Positions 44,632 to 56,805 of a stretch of DNA of 64,000 bases are shown in pieces (the first letter of the stretch is position 1; every line of letters begins with the position of its first letter). The notes under the pieces are model-generated. The model saw only the letters and a program-made list of their open reading frames with translations, did not search any database and was not told the origin of the DNA. The stretch covers positions 5,618,191-5,682,190 of the forward strand of contig CM036223.1 in the NCBI GenBank assembly GCA_020631735.1. Direction: 5' to 3'. This DNA is from Saccharum officinarum (Eukaryota > Streptophyta > Magnoliopsida > Poales > Poaceae). Made by a program: the position numbers and the translations under genes.

Positions 44632-45663
44632 CACTAATACACAAACAATTTTATATAAGATTTTTCAGTGATAGTTCACTTAGCAAACCATTTTTAACTA
44701 GTCCTAGGAGCACTATACCTAACAAATTGCTCCTAGAAATAACATTTTCAGGGACAGTTCTACCAAATAAACCAACCCTAGAAATATATATATTTTCAGA
44801 GACGACCGGCTTAAGATAACCATCCATGAAAATCTGATTTCTACGGATGGTTGCTTACGTCAACCGCCATTAAAAATAGATTATTTTTAGGGGTAGTTGA
44901 CTTGGTCAACCATCTTTAGAAATCGATTTTTAGGGTAGTTGACTGAGTCAAATGTTCTAAAAAATAGCTTCAAAACAAATGAATTTGTAACTTTTTCAAA
45001 TAAAGTCGTATGAATACAAAATTTATCTAACAAACATAGAGAATGACAAGATTTAAAACTTTGTAGTTGGAGACATTTTCATTTGAGATGGTTTCATATC
45101 TCATATATTAAATTTTGATATTCAAATTTTTGAAATTTTCAAATGATCTTAAATGAAGCAAGACCACTTATAAAAGTTACTGTGATCATTGAGATCTAAA
45201 ACTTTATAGTTGAAACTTTTTCCATTTAAGATGTTTAAAAGCCAAAATATTCAATATAAGATTCATACGTGTGAATATAAAATGATAGCGCCCATATACT
45301 TGGTCACATGTGTCTGGACGGTGTGGTGGTAGGAGAAGATACATACGAGGCAAAGGTCCTAGGTTTGGTTTGAATCTCCCCTAATGCACTTGTTTGAAAT
45401 TTGTAATGGTTGCACGGCAACCCTCGGATTCAATAAAAATATTTTTGTAACTCTAAAAAATTTTAAAAATATGTTTTTAGAGGTGGTTGACTTAGTCAAC
45501 CGTAGCTGAAAATTATTTTAGGGAATGGTTTGACTTAACAAAACCATCCCGTGAAAGTTGATTGTTAGGGGTGATTTTAATAATCGATGGCGTAGGAATA
45601 TTTTGAAAATTGGTCCTGAATATCGAATTTAACCATTTCTAAATTTTTTTGTGTGTGGTAGTG
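44632..45663. mobile_element. CACTA element 4, non-autonomous, about 1.03 kb
   Basis: Left end CACTAATACACAAACAA, right end TTTTTTTGTGTGTGGTAGTG. Flanks TGA and TGG, two of three bases alike. Subterminal motifs GTTGACTTGGTCAACC / GGTTGACTTAGTCAACC occur at both sides. No coding. It lies wholly in the leader intron of gene 3. Confidence 0.65.
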
Positions 45664-45799
45664 TGGGTTTACTGTCAGTGTCGAAGCTCTAGTCTTTGAG
45701 AGTGAACATAGAGGCTTCTTTTGGTGGCCACACATATACCAACCTTGCATTGCATGCATGCCGACGGTTTAAAGTTGTTTCTTTATACAATTTGGGCAG

Positions 45800-46192
45800 A
45801 TGGCGATGGAGGAGAAGGATACAAACATTGGGCAACTGACAGTCAACCTTTATCCCGGTCCCGGCCAGACGAATGAACCACCACAGCAGCTGACGTATGG
45901 CGCCGGGTACCCTTACCCTCATCAGCAGCAGCTGCAGCCTGGGCATGGGGGTGGAGGATACCCATACTACTGCCCCCCTGCACCTCCACAGCAGCCGTAT
46001 GGAGGATACGGATACGGATACGGAAGCCCATACCCTCCTCATGAGTCTGCATACTACGGCGACGGTGGAATCTGCAAGGTCATGGAGTGGGCCGCAGATG
46101 CAGTCCGTCCATTGTGCCAACTGTTCAGCTGCAGGCGTCGCAGACATGGTCATGGTTACGGCTACGGCGGCCATGCGCACGCACCACGGTAA
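45800..46192 (+). CDS. gene 3: small glycine/proline/tyrosine-rich protein
   Basis: A 130-residue frame starting MAMEEKDTNIGQLTVNLYPG directly after the intron acceptor. The order is: a charged start; Pro/Gln/Tyr-rich middle (GYPYPHQQQ, PPAPPQQPYGGYGYGYG); a cysteine-containing segment GICKVMEWAADAVRPLCQLF, which may be amphipathic; then an RRRRHGHGYGYGGHAHAPR tail. Size, plan and start resemble gene 2 and, more loosely, gene 1. I do not know its function. The stop comes at ...CACGG|TAAGTTC; in another frame the DNA reads HHGKFKS, as in the HGKFKHG tail of gene 1, so the C-terminus seems frame-changed. The second Met (codon 3) could also serve as start. Confidence 0.72.
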   Translation: MAMEEKDTNIGQLTVNLYPGPGQTNEPPQQLTYGAGYPYPHQQQLQPGHGGGGYPYYCPPAPPQQPYGGYGYGYGSPYPPHESAYYGDGGICKVMEWAADAVRPLCQLFSCRRRRHGHGYGYGGHAHAPR

Positions 46193-46332
46193 GTTCAAGA
46201 GTAATGAAGCATGCATGATGGGCAAGACAAGTTCCCAAGTTCGATCGGTGCCAAGTCCCATCTCACAGTATTGGTGGCTTGATGATGGTCGAGGGGGTTT
46301 CCAAGAACATCATATATCCATCCTGATGGATA

Positions 46333-46417
<85 letters not shown>
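46333..46417. repeat. (TA)n microsatellite, about 85 bp
   Basis: Some 42 TA units, in the 3' flank of gene 3. Likely polymorphic. Confidence 0.95.
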
Positions 46418-46419
<2 letters not shown>

Positions 46420-46704
46420 CCCTGGTACTAAATATTAATCGGTACCCGAGTCCAACCTACCGAGTACCGAGCCCAGATGACCGCACCCGGGAGCTCCCCG
46501 CGCCGGGGCCTCCGCGCCCGCCTCCTCTTTATCATATCCCATTTTTTTCCGTTCCAGTTTCGAGATCGTGGGGAGGAGTCGAGGAGACGCCGGTTTCGCC
46601 GAGCTCCACCGCCCCCTTCGCCGGTTTCGCCCAGCTCGCCGCCCCCTCCGCCACGAGCCCACCTTCTGCACCGCCGTCTCCTCTGAGGATAGCCACGAGC
46701 GGCG

Positions 46705-46938
46705 ATGGCGGCGGCTCCGGGCACCTCGCGTGGTGGCGCTGCGGGCTCCCAGGCGGTCGAGCGAGCGGCAGCGCCGGCGAGCTCGTAGAGGCAACGACGT
46801 TCTCCCATCGTCGGAGTTCGGGAAGGCCACCTTGCTCTCGACGTTAAGGAGCGCCGGTGGCACCTCATCCATGACGTGCCCCCTCAGATCCCATCGACAG
46901 CAGCCAGGAGAGGGATGAGGAGCAAGCAGATCGACAAG
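46705..46938 (+). pseudogene. possible first exon of a disrupted gene
   Basis: GC-rich segment. ATG at 46705 (MAAAPGTSRGGAAGSQ) ends at an in-frame TAG (46786-46788). The same frame continues, reading EGHLALDVKERRWHLIHDVP and RGMRSKQIDK, up to a donor AAG|GTGCGT (46939). The text after the stop looks more protein-like than its surroundings. Together with 62504-62581 and 63281-63349 it makes a phase-0 exon chain. I do not recognise the protein. Confidence 0.3.
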
Positions 46939-46940
46939 GT

Positions 46941-48523
46941 GCGTCCTTTCTTCCTCCCTAGCTCGATAGCTCGATCCCTTCCTACCTCCGTCCAGATTCA
47001 ACTGATTTTAATTTTTATTATGCTTCCATCCTCGCCTTTGGCTGGGCCACGAACATCGTCGGACGCCGCGGCACTGGGCGCGGTCGCCATGTCGCTCGGT
47101 AGCAGCTTCGCCTCACACATGGGCACCGCTTTTCTGCCGCACGCTTGTCTCCCTGGCAAGGTACAACGAGCCCCTGGAGTCCGAGTTCTCCCCTGACTCC
47201 GTCACGGCGAGTAGTATCCCACCGTGCATGCTTGCTTGTTTCCAGATAAATACGTTTGTTCTTCTTTCTAATTCCCAAATTCAAATCAACTTCCATTCCC
47301 TTTTTATTCAAATCAATGCATAACCGGATGCACCACACCCAGCATCTGGTGAAACGTCGATTAGTCTGCACAAAAATATTGTGTCCCAATCTTGATCTTT
47401 TGCAAGCTCCAGTAGTATAGTTTGTTTGTTTGTTTGTTTGTTAATATTAATATGCATAAAAAAATTGTCGATCTATGACAATACGAGTAGTTCTCTATGA
47501 AACTTTGATTGCTTGTATTTTTTCTTTAGCAGATTTGGATGACCAGGCACACCACATACCATACTGTGCTTGTCAACATTTTTTCGGCTAGTAAATCTAG
47601 GTAGTCAAGCTGAAGACTTGGGCGGCCAATGAAACGATAGTAAAAATTGGTAGTGGGCTGGTTAATGAGGCATCATTTTTCAAGAAAAAAGTGAGATTTG
47701 TGAGATAGAAAACAGAGTGAGGCTATATATTATAGAGAAAAAACTAGAGCATGATTTGGCTGGTGACTTGGCTGACATGGTTGCAACAGCATATCATGAT
47801 CAGCGACCTATCCATACAAGCCGTGTCAACCACCATAACAAACTGAAATTTTGTTTCACATGGGTGCAAATATGAGCTTCCTACCCAAGCATGCTTATTA
47901 GAATTTCAATTAGAATAGCAGGTCCCCGTGGTGTGAGCATGATTAAGGGCGCTGTACACTTCTTAACTCCTAAATGAAACCCGTGCTAAGCTCGTTCTCG
48001 AAAAAAAAGACAACGAGACCTGGGTCTTTCTCACCCTAGCTCCTTTCTTTTTTTCCTTTTTTCTGTATGTGCATGACTGTGTATCCAACTATTTGGTCTA
48101 TTCATTTTCCCAGCAGGATAGATTTATTTTAGGTAATTTGGATAATTATTTAGTTGTATGACACTACATTTATACTGTATCTGTGCATTTAATTTTGTTG
48201 TGATATTAAATGATTCTATTTGCTAGCTGTCTTCCTATTTCAACAAATGTCCTTCATTCTATTTTTTTGGTTAGAAAATGATGCTTGGTCAGATGCCACA
48301 ATTTGCCATGCTGTTCTACTATAGTCTGATGAATATTTCTAATCCTGATTCCAGGTAGCTTGGACATTAATATTACCTCCAATACAAACATTTATTTCTT
48401 TTTGTGTATACATACAACACTACCATGTATACATAATTATTTTCTAGTTGGGTGACTCTCCCACTATACTAAATTTTAATTTGATATGCCATGTCCTGAA
48501 GATAGAGAAATGTTTGATTTTCA
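46941..48523. other. intron-like or intergenic, nothing recognised
   Basis: AT-rich, with (GTTT)n around 47425-47440. No open frame worth reporting. Confidence 0.3.
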
Positions 48524-48551
48524 CTAGTTGAATGCCCGTGCGTTGCTACAG
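48524..48551 (-). mobile_element. Helitron 3' terminus, minus strand
   Basis: Read on the minus strand: CCTGTAGCAACGCACGGG (five-pair hairpin with one G-T pair), CATTCAA, CTAG, then T in the flank. This is the standard grass Helitron end. The element would extend to the right, into the DNA now split by the retrotransposon. I could not find its 5' TC end. Confidence 0.55.
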
Positions 48552-48789
48552 GAATATGTAGAATCATCAGTTATAATCCCATACATAGAATCATTGGTTA
48601 TAATCCCTAGAACAGGAGCTTCCGTTTAAGCTCCACCAACAACAGATAATTTGGACCCCCCTACTGCCCTAGATAATTGCAATAGTACTCTGAATATTGT
48701 CAGTGGGTTAAGGCTCTGGAGTTGTTCACTTTAGATTGGTTCGTGCCCTGGATATGTTTGTGTGCTAGGTTGTTGGTACATGAGTTGCT

Positions 48790-51641
48790 TGTCACACCCA
48801 TTTTTAAGGACAAAAATAGGATGCATAAAAGACTCATGTGCGCCCCAGGAAACAGTCGCACACATAAGTTGACAAATTACAAAGTACCATCATAGTGCTT
48901 ATTACATAACGAATAAGTATTTAAGACATAGTCTTGAACGATAGGTAATAATAACTAATAGTAGTTCTTCAGCGGAAACTCCACACAGGGACACGGTTGA
49001 CTGGTTGACACCAAGACTAGTACTCATTCCGATAATCTTCCTCTATATCTTCATCTGTTATGGTGGAAATAGCAAGGGTGAGTCCATGTCGAACTCCACA
49101 AATATAACACAGGGTTCATGAGGCTCAAAAAGGCTAGACACTGTTTAACTGCATTTAGCTTTTAATCATATATTAGCAATTGAGTAGCATCAAGATAAAC
49201 CACTTCCCATTAAAGAACCAATGATCAATTGTAATAATGATAACGAATAGCATTAACATGAGCATAATAATAATCAACAATAATTAAACATGATATAGCA
49301 ATGGTGATCATCTATTCTGTAGATGTTCCAAGGCCGCTCGTATCCGTGAGCACGGCTAGTATACCAGTTTTTAACTCTGCGGAGAGGTGTACACTTTCAC
49401 TGTAAGTCATGATTTCCAAATGAGTGGGGAGATCAAGCCCAAACACCCGAGAACCATATAAAGCCACTCAAAAGTTCGTCTAACAAGTTAGGGCCATTAG
49501 ATTCACTCGGCAGGCAGATGTAGAACCCCCCTTCCCTGTGGCACAACAACCGCAGCCTATACACACTAGGCCAGGGGCTCGCACTACACCCAAAGTGGCA
49601 AGCCATTCTTACGCCATTTAAGGTAACCACTAACAAGCTAGAAAAGGTCTCTTGAACAACTAAAGCCAGAGCCATATAGCCCTCACAGCTGTACTGTATA
49701 TCCCGGATAATCATGTACAGATAAGTCCTTATGGAGAGAAACCAGAGCATCAAAATAATACACATGCTCTAGCCCCTTTTAACAGTAATAGAATCATCTT
49801 AAAGGTTGATTGCTTAATCCATTAATCAAATTACAAGATCATTGTTCTTAGTTTAAGCACTAGCAGTAGCTACCCATATGCATTCCCAAGGTTGACAAGG
49901 AATCAAGATAACAATCACTAAGTTATAATCTCTAAGGTTGTCAAGGTAAGCACATGCATATGTATGACAATTCAATGTATAGGTAACAAGGATAGTCCTG
50001 TGTTATACTTGCCTTGATCAAAGCTCTCCAAGTGATACTGCAGACTTGGCTCAAAGTAATACTCCGAATCGTCCAAATACTGCTCACCTTCTATATTCGA
50101 TCATCAATCAACACATACATGCATCCAATCAAACATACACGAAGCAAACAAAGAGATATAATTAGAACAGTACACCAACAGTAGCAAAACAGTAATAAAA
50201 GTTTATAAAACTCTTCTACACGTTTCTACGATCACACAGACGCAAAGATCACCAAATTCGGAGTTAAAACGTATAAGTTATGAATTTTCTAAGATTTCCT
50301 ATAGATAAATAAATACTTAATTATAACCTCAAAAAATAAATTATCAAAACTGACTGTACAACTACACTAACAGGTAGAGCTCGCAAATACGAACCTAACG
50401 CAATTTGAACGGATCAAATCGGAGTTAAAACAAAGATTTTATGACCAAAACAATTCTAGTGGCAAAACTGTAAAAACCTGAAAACGTATTTTTGACTTAT
50501 CCGGGAGAAAATACGCTTTCAAAACACGAAAACGGATTCAGGATATTGCGCTAAGGACCGCGGGTTCTATTATGAAGAAGTCCAGGGGCTCTTTAATAAA
50601 TCTACCCTGCGAAGGGGTATCTTCTAATCCTAACCGTTGATCAGCGAACGGACGGCTCACAATCACCTGCAACTCTACAGTGAAGAAACCGATCCTCTTT
50701 CCCAGGTCCGGCCGGCGGCTCCCCATGGCCGACGACTCCTTCATGGCCGGAGATGGTGAACCTCCCCACCGAGACCACCATTCGAGCCCACGTTTGGTCC
50801 AAACGGTAGAGAAGCTCCGTGCGAACTCATCTAGGCATTAAGAACTAGCTACGATAGACCATACGTGACGCGCGGCAACAAGGAGACGGTGGCGCCATTG
50901 TCGACCGACGGTGATCTTCAAAAACTCGATTCGAAGCCTCTCCAACCAAAAGAAAAGCACAAGAAGCTAGAGGAGACGAGTGCGGACTCACCAACGCGAC
51001 GAGTTTGACCTCCGATTCACCCGAAGGCACCCCACCCGAACGACCGCCGTCCTCAAACGAACTCAAGCCCTAGAACTCAACTTCTTGCGGTGGAACTCAC
51101 GATTTTAGATGAAAAACGGAAATAGGAAGGTCAAGGCGTCCTATTTATAACCTCGATTTGCCGTGTTCGGGTATGATTCTCCAGAAAACACGAAATCAAC
51201 CGACGTCGTCCGCTTCGGTTTGGAGTCCGGTGCGTTCACGGGAGGTTGAAGACAGCTGACAACCGGCCCCCACCCGTCAGCGGGATGATGAAAGGAGAGG
51301 CGGGCGCGACTTTGCCTGGGCCGGCCCACGCGTGCGGGAAAAAGCCGCTCGGCCCAACAGACCAAACGAGTGGGAACTCGGGCCAAAAAAACAAGCAGGC
51401 CAGACGGATCACCAGGCCGAAAAGGAGAGGGAGAAGGTTTTCTTTCTCTTTTTCTTTTCTAATTTCCAAACACATTTTCAAATCAAATTTTCCTAAACCA
51501 AATCAATTAAAACAAATATATCCACACCACAAAATAAAATAAATGCAACAGCATGAATGCATCACCAAATAGTTTTAAAATTTTAATTCCCTCTCTCTAA
51601 ATTATTTAAAATTTATTACTCCTAAAAATTTGGGTGTTACA
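48790..51641 (-). repeat. 3' LTR of the Ty3/gypsy element
   Basis: On the minus strand it runs TGTAACACCC to GGGTGTGACA. It contains a possible TATA box at 51141-51151 (TTATAAATAGG on the minus strand). Short open frames inside occur identically in both LTRs and are not genes. Confidence 0.95.
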
Positions 51642-51659
51642 AATTCTACCCCCTTAAAA
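51642..51659 (-). other. polypurine tract
   Basis: On the minus strand AAGGGGGTAGAATT directly precedes the 3' LTR, as expected for the plus-strand DNA primer. Confidence 0.75.
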
Positions 51660-51685
51660 GAATCTCGTCCTCGAGATTGAACTGC

Positions 51686-54600
51686 TTACTCAAACAACTG
51701 CGGATATGACTTCCTCAATTCATCCTCTCTTTTCCAAGTTGCCTCTGCCTCTGAATATCGATTCCACTGCACTTTGCACATCTTAATAACCTGACTTCGA
51801 GTAACTCTCTCAGCAGTCTCCAAAATCTTAATCGGAAACTCTTCATATGTAAGATCTTCCTTAACAGTCAATTCTTCTAAAGGTATCTGCTCCTCAGGCA
51901 CACGCAAACACTTCTTAAGTTGTGAAACATGGAACACATCATGTACTCCAGATAAATTCTCAGGCAACTCTAATTGATAAGCAACTTCCCCACGTCTAGT
52001 AATAACTTTAAATGGTCCAACATACCTTGGTGCTAGTTTACCTTTCATGTTAAACCTCTTCACACTTTTCATAGGTGACACCTTCAAATAGACATAATCA
52101 CCTACCTCAAAAACTAAATCTCTTCTTCTATTGTCAGCATAACTCTTCTGACGAGACTGCGCTACTCTCAAATTCTCACGAATCACTCGCACTTGATCTT
52201 CTGCGTTTCTAAGAACATCTGTACCAAACACCTGAGATTCACCTGTCTGGTCCCAAAACAATGGAGTTCTACACTTACGTCCATACAAAGCTTCAAACGG
52301 TGCCATCTTAAGACTCTGTTGATAACTATTATTGTAAGAAAAATCTGCATAAGGCAAACTCTTATCCCAACTAGTTCCATATTGCAATGCACAAGCTCTC
52401 AACATATCCTCTAATACCTGGTTGGTCCTTTCAGTCTGTCCATCTGTCTGTGGATGATATGCTGTACTAAAATTCAATTTTGTTCCCAATGATTCATGCA
52501 CAGCTTTCCAAAAATGCGACGTAAACTGCGATCCTCGATCAGATACAATCTTCTTTGGAACTCCATGCAAACATACTATCCTCTCCATATACAACTCTGC
52601 CAATTTTGGTCCACGGTAAGTAGTCTTAACTGGTATAAAATGAGCAACTTTGGTTAATCGATCTACTATCACCCAAATAGAGTCATAACCTTTCTGAGTA
52701 CGAGGTAACCCCACTATAAAGTCCATACCAACTTCTTCCCACTTCCATTCAGGAATCTTCATTGGTTGCAACAATCCAGCAGGTCTCTGATGCTCTGCTT
52801 TCACCCTCTGACAAGTGTCACACAATGCCACATACTCAGCCACATCTCGCTTTAATCCAACCCACCAATATTTCTGTTTCAGATCCAAATACATCTTAGT
52901 ACTACCAGGATGAATAGAATAAGCTGACTCATGAGCTTCGCGAAGAATTGCCTGTCTAACAGTTTGATCCTCAGGTACACACAGCCTCTTTCCAAACCAC
53001 AAAATTCCATTATCATCCATCCGAAAGCCTGGTGACTTACCAATCACTATATCTTCCGCTATCTTCTTTAGTTTCTCATCCTTCAACTGACCCTTATAGA
53101 TTTCTTGCTCTAAGGTAGGCTCTATCACTAATTCCATTGTATTAGTAACAATTCCCAAATTCAAATATTCAAATTCAGCACATAACTCCCTAGTCATAGA
53201 CAATGTCTGTATCTCATTGACATAACTTTTCCTACTAAGAGCATCAGCTACTACATTAGCCTTACCAGGATGATAGTGTATCTCAATATCATAATCCTTA
53301 ATCAATTCTAACCATCTGCGTTGCCTCAAATTCAGATCTGACTGAGTGAAAATATACTTCAAACTCTTATGATCAGTGTATATATCACTCTTATGTCCAA
53401 TCAAATAATGTCTCCAAATCTTTAAAGCATGAACTACAGCTGCTAACTCCAAATCATGTGTAGGATAATTCAACTCATGCTTTCTCAACTGCCTAGATGC
53501 ATAAGCCACAACTCTGCCTTCTTGCATAAGAACACATCCCAAACCTTGACGAGAAGCATCACAATAAATAGAAAACTTCTTACTCAAATCTGGCAAAACC
53601 AAAACAGGCGCTGTAGTCAACCTCTTCTTCAATTCCTCAAAACTAGCTTGACATTTATCTGACCACACAAACTTGGCATTCTTCTCTAACAGAGATGTCA
53701 TAGGTTTAGCAAGTTTAGAAAACCCTTCAATGAACCGTCTGTAATATCCAGCTAATCCCAAGAAACTACGAATCTCACTAGCATCAATAGGTGGCTTCCA
53801 ATTTAATACATCCCTTACTTTACCTGGATCCACTGATATCCCTCCATTAGAAATAATATGACCAAGGAAAGAAACTTCCTTCAACCAAAACTCACATTTA
53901 CTTCGCTTCGCATACAACTTATGCTCTCTAAGCTTCTGCAACACCAACCTCAAATGTTCAGCATGCTCTACTTCTGTCTTGGAAAAGATTAGTATATCAT
54001 CAATAAACACTACCACAAACTTATCCAAATATTCCATAAACACCTTATTCATCATGTACATAAAGTATGCAGGTGCATTGGTCAATCCAAATGACATAAC
54101 AGTATACTCATACAATCCATACCTCGTAGTAAAAGCTGTCTTTAGAATATCAGAAGCACGAATCTTCAACTGATGATAACCAGAACGTAAATCAATCTTA
54201 GAGAACACACAAGCACCTCTCAACTGATCAAACAAGTCATCAATCCTGGGCAAAGGATACTTATTCTTGATAGTTACCTCATTTAGTGACCGGTAATCAA
54301 CACACATCCTCTGACCACCATCTTTCTTATCAACAAAAATAACTGGTGCTCCCCAAGGTGATGAACTAGGTCTAATAAAACCTTTATCTTGTAATTCTTT
54401 AATTTGTTTCTTAAGTTCTTCTAATTCATCTACTCCCATCCTATATGGTTGTTTGGCTATAGGTGCAGTTCCAGGTAATAATTCAATAAGAAATTCAATG
54501 TCTCGGTCAGGTGGCATACCTGGCAATTCATCAGGGAAGACATCCGGAAATTCCTCAATCACTGAATTCTCCTTAATAGTATCTTCAAGCTGATTCACCA

Positions 54601-54757
54601 CAGCGGTTGGTTGCTTCTGCACTGCTACATCCACATTGATTTTATCTCCATTAGGTGCATTCACAACTACCACTTTCTGCTGACACTGAATCTCTACCTG
54701 ATTTTGCTTCATCCAGTCCATACCCAATATCACATCAATACCAGATGTCCTCAACAC
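51686..54757 (-). CDS. pol: reverse transcriptase, RNase H, integrase, chromodomain-like end
   Basis: 1023 residues counted from the first usable start; in truth the downstream part of a gag-pol frame. It begins with the end of the protease (ILGMDWM). Reverse transcriptase follows at about residues 110-300, with [10 protein letters not shown] and the catalytic FIDDILIF at 251-258. Next are RNase H near 385-475 ([20 protein letters not shown]), the integrase zinc finger (H..H..CDTCQ), then the catalytic core with MDFI, SDRG and [15 protein letters not shown], and a GPF motif. It ends in [20 protein letters not shown], a chromodomain-like tail thought to steer integration. It copies the element RNA into DNA and inserts it. 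No internal stop. The start used here is not a natural one. Confidence 0.92.
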   Translation of the reverse strand: MLRTSGIDVILGMDWMKQNQVEIQCQQKVVVVNAPNGDKINVDVAVQKQPTAVVNQLEDTIKENSVIEEFPDVFPDELPGMPPDRDIEFLIELLPGTAPIAKQPYRMGVDELEELKKQIKELQDKGFIRPSSSPWGAPVIFVDKKDGGQRMCVDYRSLNEVTIKNKYPLPRIDDLFDQLRGACVFSKIDLRSGYHQLKIRASDILKTAFTTRYGLYEYTVMSFGLTNAPAYFMYMMNKVFMEYLDKFVVVFIDDILIFSKTEVEHAEHLRLVLQKLREHKLYAKRSKCEFWLKEVSFLGHIISNGGISVDPGKVRDVLNWKPPIDASEIRSFLGLAGYYRRFIEGFSKLAKPMTSLLEKNAKFVWSDKCQASFEELKKRLTTAPVLVLPDLSKKFSIYCDASRQGLGCVLMQEGRVVAYASRQLRKHELNYPTHDLELAAVVHALKIWRHYLIGHKSDIYTDHKSLKYIFTQSDLNLRQRRWLELIKDYDIEIHYHPGKANVVADALSRKSYVNEIQTLSMTRELCAEFEYLNLGIVTNTMELVIEPTLEQEIYKGQLKDEKLKKIAEDIVIGKSPGFRMDDNGILWFGKRLCVPEDQTVRQAILREAHESAYSIHPGSTKMYLDLKQKYWWVGLKRDVAEYVALCDTCQRVKAEHQRPAGLLQPMKIPEWKWEEVGMDFIVGLPRTQKGYDSIWVIVDRLTKVAHFIPVKTTYRGPKLAELYMERIVCLHGVPKKIVSDRGSQFTSHFWKAVHESLGTKLNFSTAYHPQTDGQTERTNQVLEDMLRACALQYGTSWDKSLPYADFSYNNSYQQSLKMAPFEALYGRKCRTPLFWDQTGESQVFGTDVLRNAEDQVRVIRENLRVAQSRQKSYADNRRRDLVFEVGDYVYLKVSPMKSVKRFNMKGKLAPRYVGPFKVITRRGEVAYQLELPENLSGVHDVFHVSQLKKCLRVPEEQIPLEELTVKEDLTYEEFPIKILETAERVTRSQVIKMCKVQWNRYSEAEATWKREDELRKSYPQLFE

Positions 54758-54777
54758 TATAGGAGTTATCTTAAACT

Positions 54778-56100
54778 CTACCCCCTTAATACCATACTAA
54801 TTGGAAGACAACGATTACTGGTTTGCATGGTACCTCCAGGTGAATTTACTAATAGGGGTTCTTTCATAGCTAGCATGGGTATACTATGCATTTTTACAAA
54901 AATGTTGGATATGAATGTATGAGATGCTCCAGAGTCAAAAAGAACAGTTGCGGGAGTGGAATGTACATTGAACGTACCAATCATAACTTCTGGTGCATCA
55001 TGAGCTGTATCAGAAGACACGTGATTCACCCTTCCAGTATCAGATTGCCTCTGGCTGCTCTTCTGGCTCTGAGGAGTCTGTTGGTTCTGCTTCTCAGGAC
55101 AATGATAAGACATATGCCCCTCTTTACCACAGACAAAGCATCTAGTAGGCGTGCTGGGGGCACTATTCTTCATGGGGGTAACATTGGAATTTCCAGTGCG
55201 AGGAGTCTGTTGCCCAGTCTGCTGATACTGTTGACGCTGTGGATATGATGAACGCTGTTGTGACTGATTACTTTGCCAATTCTGGGACCACCTCTGATTC
55301 GGATTGCGATTCCATTGACTAACCGGTCCTTGAAACTTCTGATGAAAACCATGCTGAGAATTAGTGCGCTGACGGTTGTTGCTTCCTGAGCCTTGTACCT
55401 TCATTTTCCTCTTCCTATCCATCTCTCTGCGCTCATTATCAAGCACAATAGCTTTATTTACCAGCTCTTGAAAACTAGCATAGTTGTTCCCCTTCAACTG
55501 CAAGCGAAGATCATAATAAATTCCCTTCAAGAAAAGACGCTGTCTGTCTGCATCTTCCCTCACTTCATTAGGAGCATAGCGAGCCAACTGGGTAAATCTA
55601 TCATGATATTCACTAACGCTCATCTGTCCCATCCTAAGGTTTCTGAATTCTTCCTGCTTCAGCTCAATTATACCTTCAGGAATATGACGAGCTCGAAAAT
55701 CTCTAACAAACTCATTCCAAGTGATAGGAGGAGCATTGTCAGGGCGTGCAGCTTGATACGACTCCCACCAAGTCTGAGCTGTCCCCTGTAACTGACCAGA
55801 TGCATATAACACCTTCTCCATATCATTGCATTGGGCTATATTCAGCTGTTTCTCCACTGCCCTCACCCAATCATCTGCCTCTAAAGGATCAGCAGCATGA
55901 GAAAATACTGGAGGGCGTCCCTTCAAAAATTCCCCACGCTTATCCCTCACTTGCACAGGCGGTGGTCCTCCTGCAGGGGGATTGTTCTGCATGTGCTGCA
56001 TAAACATCTGCATCATCTGGTTCTGAGTTTGCATGAGTTCCTCCATAGTAATGGGTAGGTTAGCACCTCCACGACCTCTGCCACGACCTCTGCCTGACAT
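54778..56100 (-). CDS. gag and start of protease, frame ends early
   Basis: 440 residues starting [16 protein letters not shown]. Residues 70-200 hold the gag core ([38 protein letters not shown]). A basic, Q/N-rich linker follows, then the zinc knuckle [14 protein letters not shown] that binds RNA, and the protease active site [11 protein letters not shown]. The frame stops at 54780-54778, within a GGGGG run, about 20 bases before the pol start. In related elements gag and pol form one frame, so I read this as a one-base loss, not a natural end. It forms the particle shell. Confidence 0.88.
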   Translation of the reverse strand: MSGRGRGRGRGGANLPITMEELMQTQNQMMQMFMQHMQNNPPAGGPPPVQVRDKRGEFLKGRPPVFSHAADPLEADDWVRAVEKQLNIAQCNDMEKVLYASGQLQGTAQTWWESYQAARPDNAPPITWNEFVRDFRARHIPEGIIELKQEEFRNLRMGQMSVSEYHDRFTQLARYAPNEVREDADRQRLFLKGIYYDLRLQLKGNNYASFQELVNKAIVLDNERREMDRKRKMKVQGSGSNNRQRTNSQHGFHQKFQGPVSQWNRNPNQRWSQNWQSNQSQQRSSYPQRQQYQQTGQQTPRTGNSNVTPMKNSAPSTPTRCFVCGKEGHMSYHCPEKQNQQTPQSQKSSQRQSDTGRVNHVSSDTAHDAPEVMIGTFNVHSTPATVLFDSGASHTFISNIFVKMHSIPMLAMKEPLLVNSPGGTMQTSNRCLPISMVLRG

Positions 56101-56805
56101 CTGTTTCCAAAAACACAGAAATTGAAATTCAGTACGATCCGAGATGATGTATTCAATAGATAAGCAAAATCTGATTTTTCTGGGCGAACTCCAATTTCAG
56201 CAACTCAGTAAAACTGTCATATCTCGAGCTACAGATGTCCAATTCAGATGATCTTTACATGGTTGGAAAGCTTACAAAATTATCTACAACTTTTATTCAC
56301 AACACTTTTTCTGATTCTGTCAATAAATTGGCCAAAAACTGAACTTAACCGAAACTGTTTCAGAATTCCAGACTGTGCAGTAACTCCAACTTGGAACAGA
56401 TATATCTCTTAGCTCTTAATAGATATTAAAATAATTCTTGCGGGATTGGAAAGATATAGAAGTCTAATTATTCCCAGTAAAATTTCTTAAATTTCTCATG
56501 AACGGATTTTAAGTTATTTCTAAAACATCCCAGACTGATCCAAAAATCAGCAAAGGACAGAACTAAGTTAACCTCATATTCAACTAATATATTTTGATCA
56601 AACTTAATATTCTTAACCATGGAACTTGTAGGCATGTCTACAAAACTCCAGCACACATTACAAAGATCCAAATCACACATTATCATAATAACAATCCATC
56701 AATCACACAATTGTTCACACCACAAACTGACTCTTAAAACAATCCAAACTTAAAATTAACTCGCAACTACTATCGTTCCTATTACATAGGGATTTTTCCT
56801 ATTTC
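56101..56805 (-). other. non-coding link between extra ORF and gag
   Basis: AT-rich, about 700 bp, no frame of interest. It would serve as leader to gag, or as an intron if gag is expressed from a spliced RNA. Confidence 0.4.

Noticed and set aside
45897..46847. 316-codon frame overlapping gene 3
   Set aside because: It passes through the (TA)n tract as YIYIYI and joins unrelated DNA. Gene 3 in the other frame has the proper start and family likeness.
49433..51542. Small open frames that recur at 58343-60452
   Set aside because: They lie in the two LTRs and are identical for that reason; no coding evidence.
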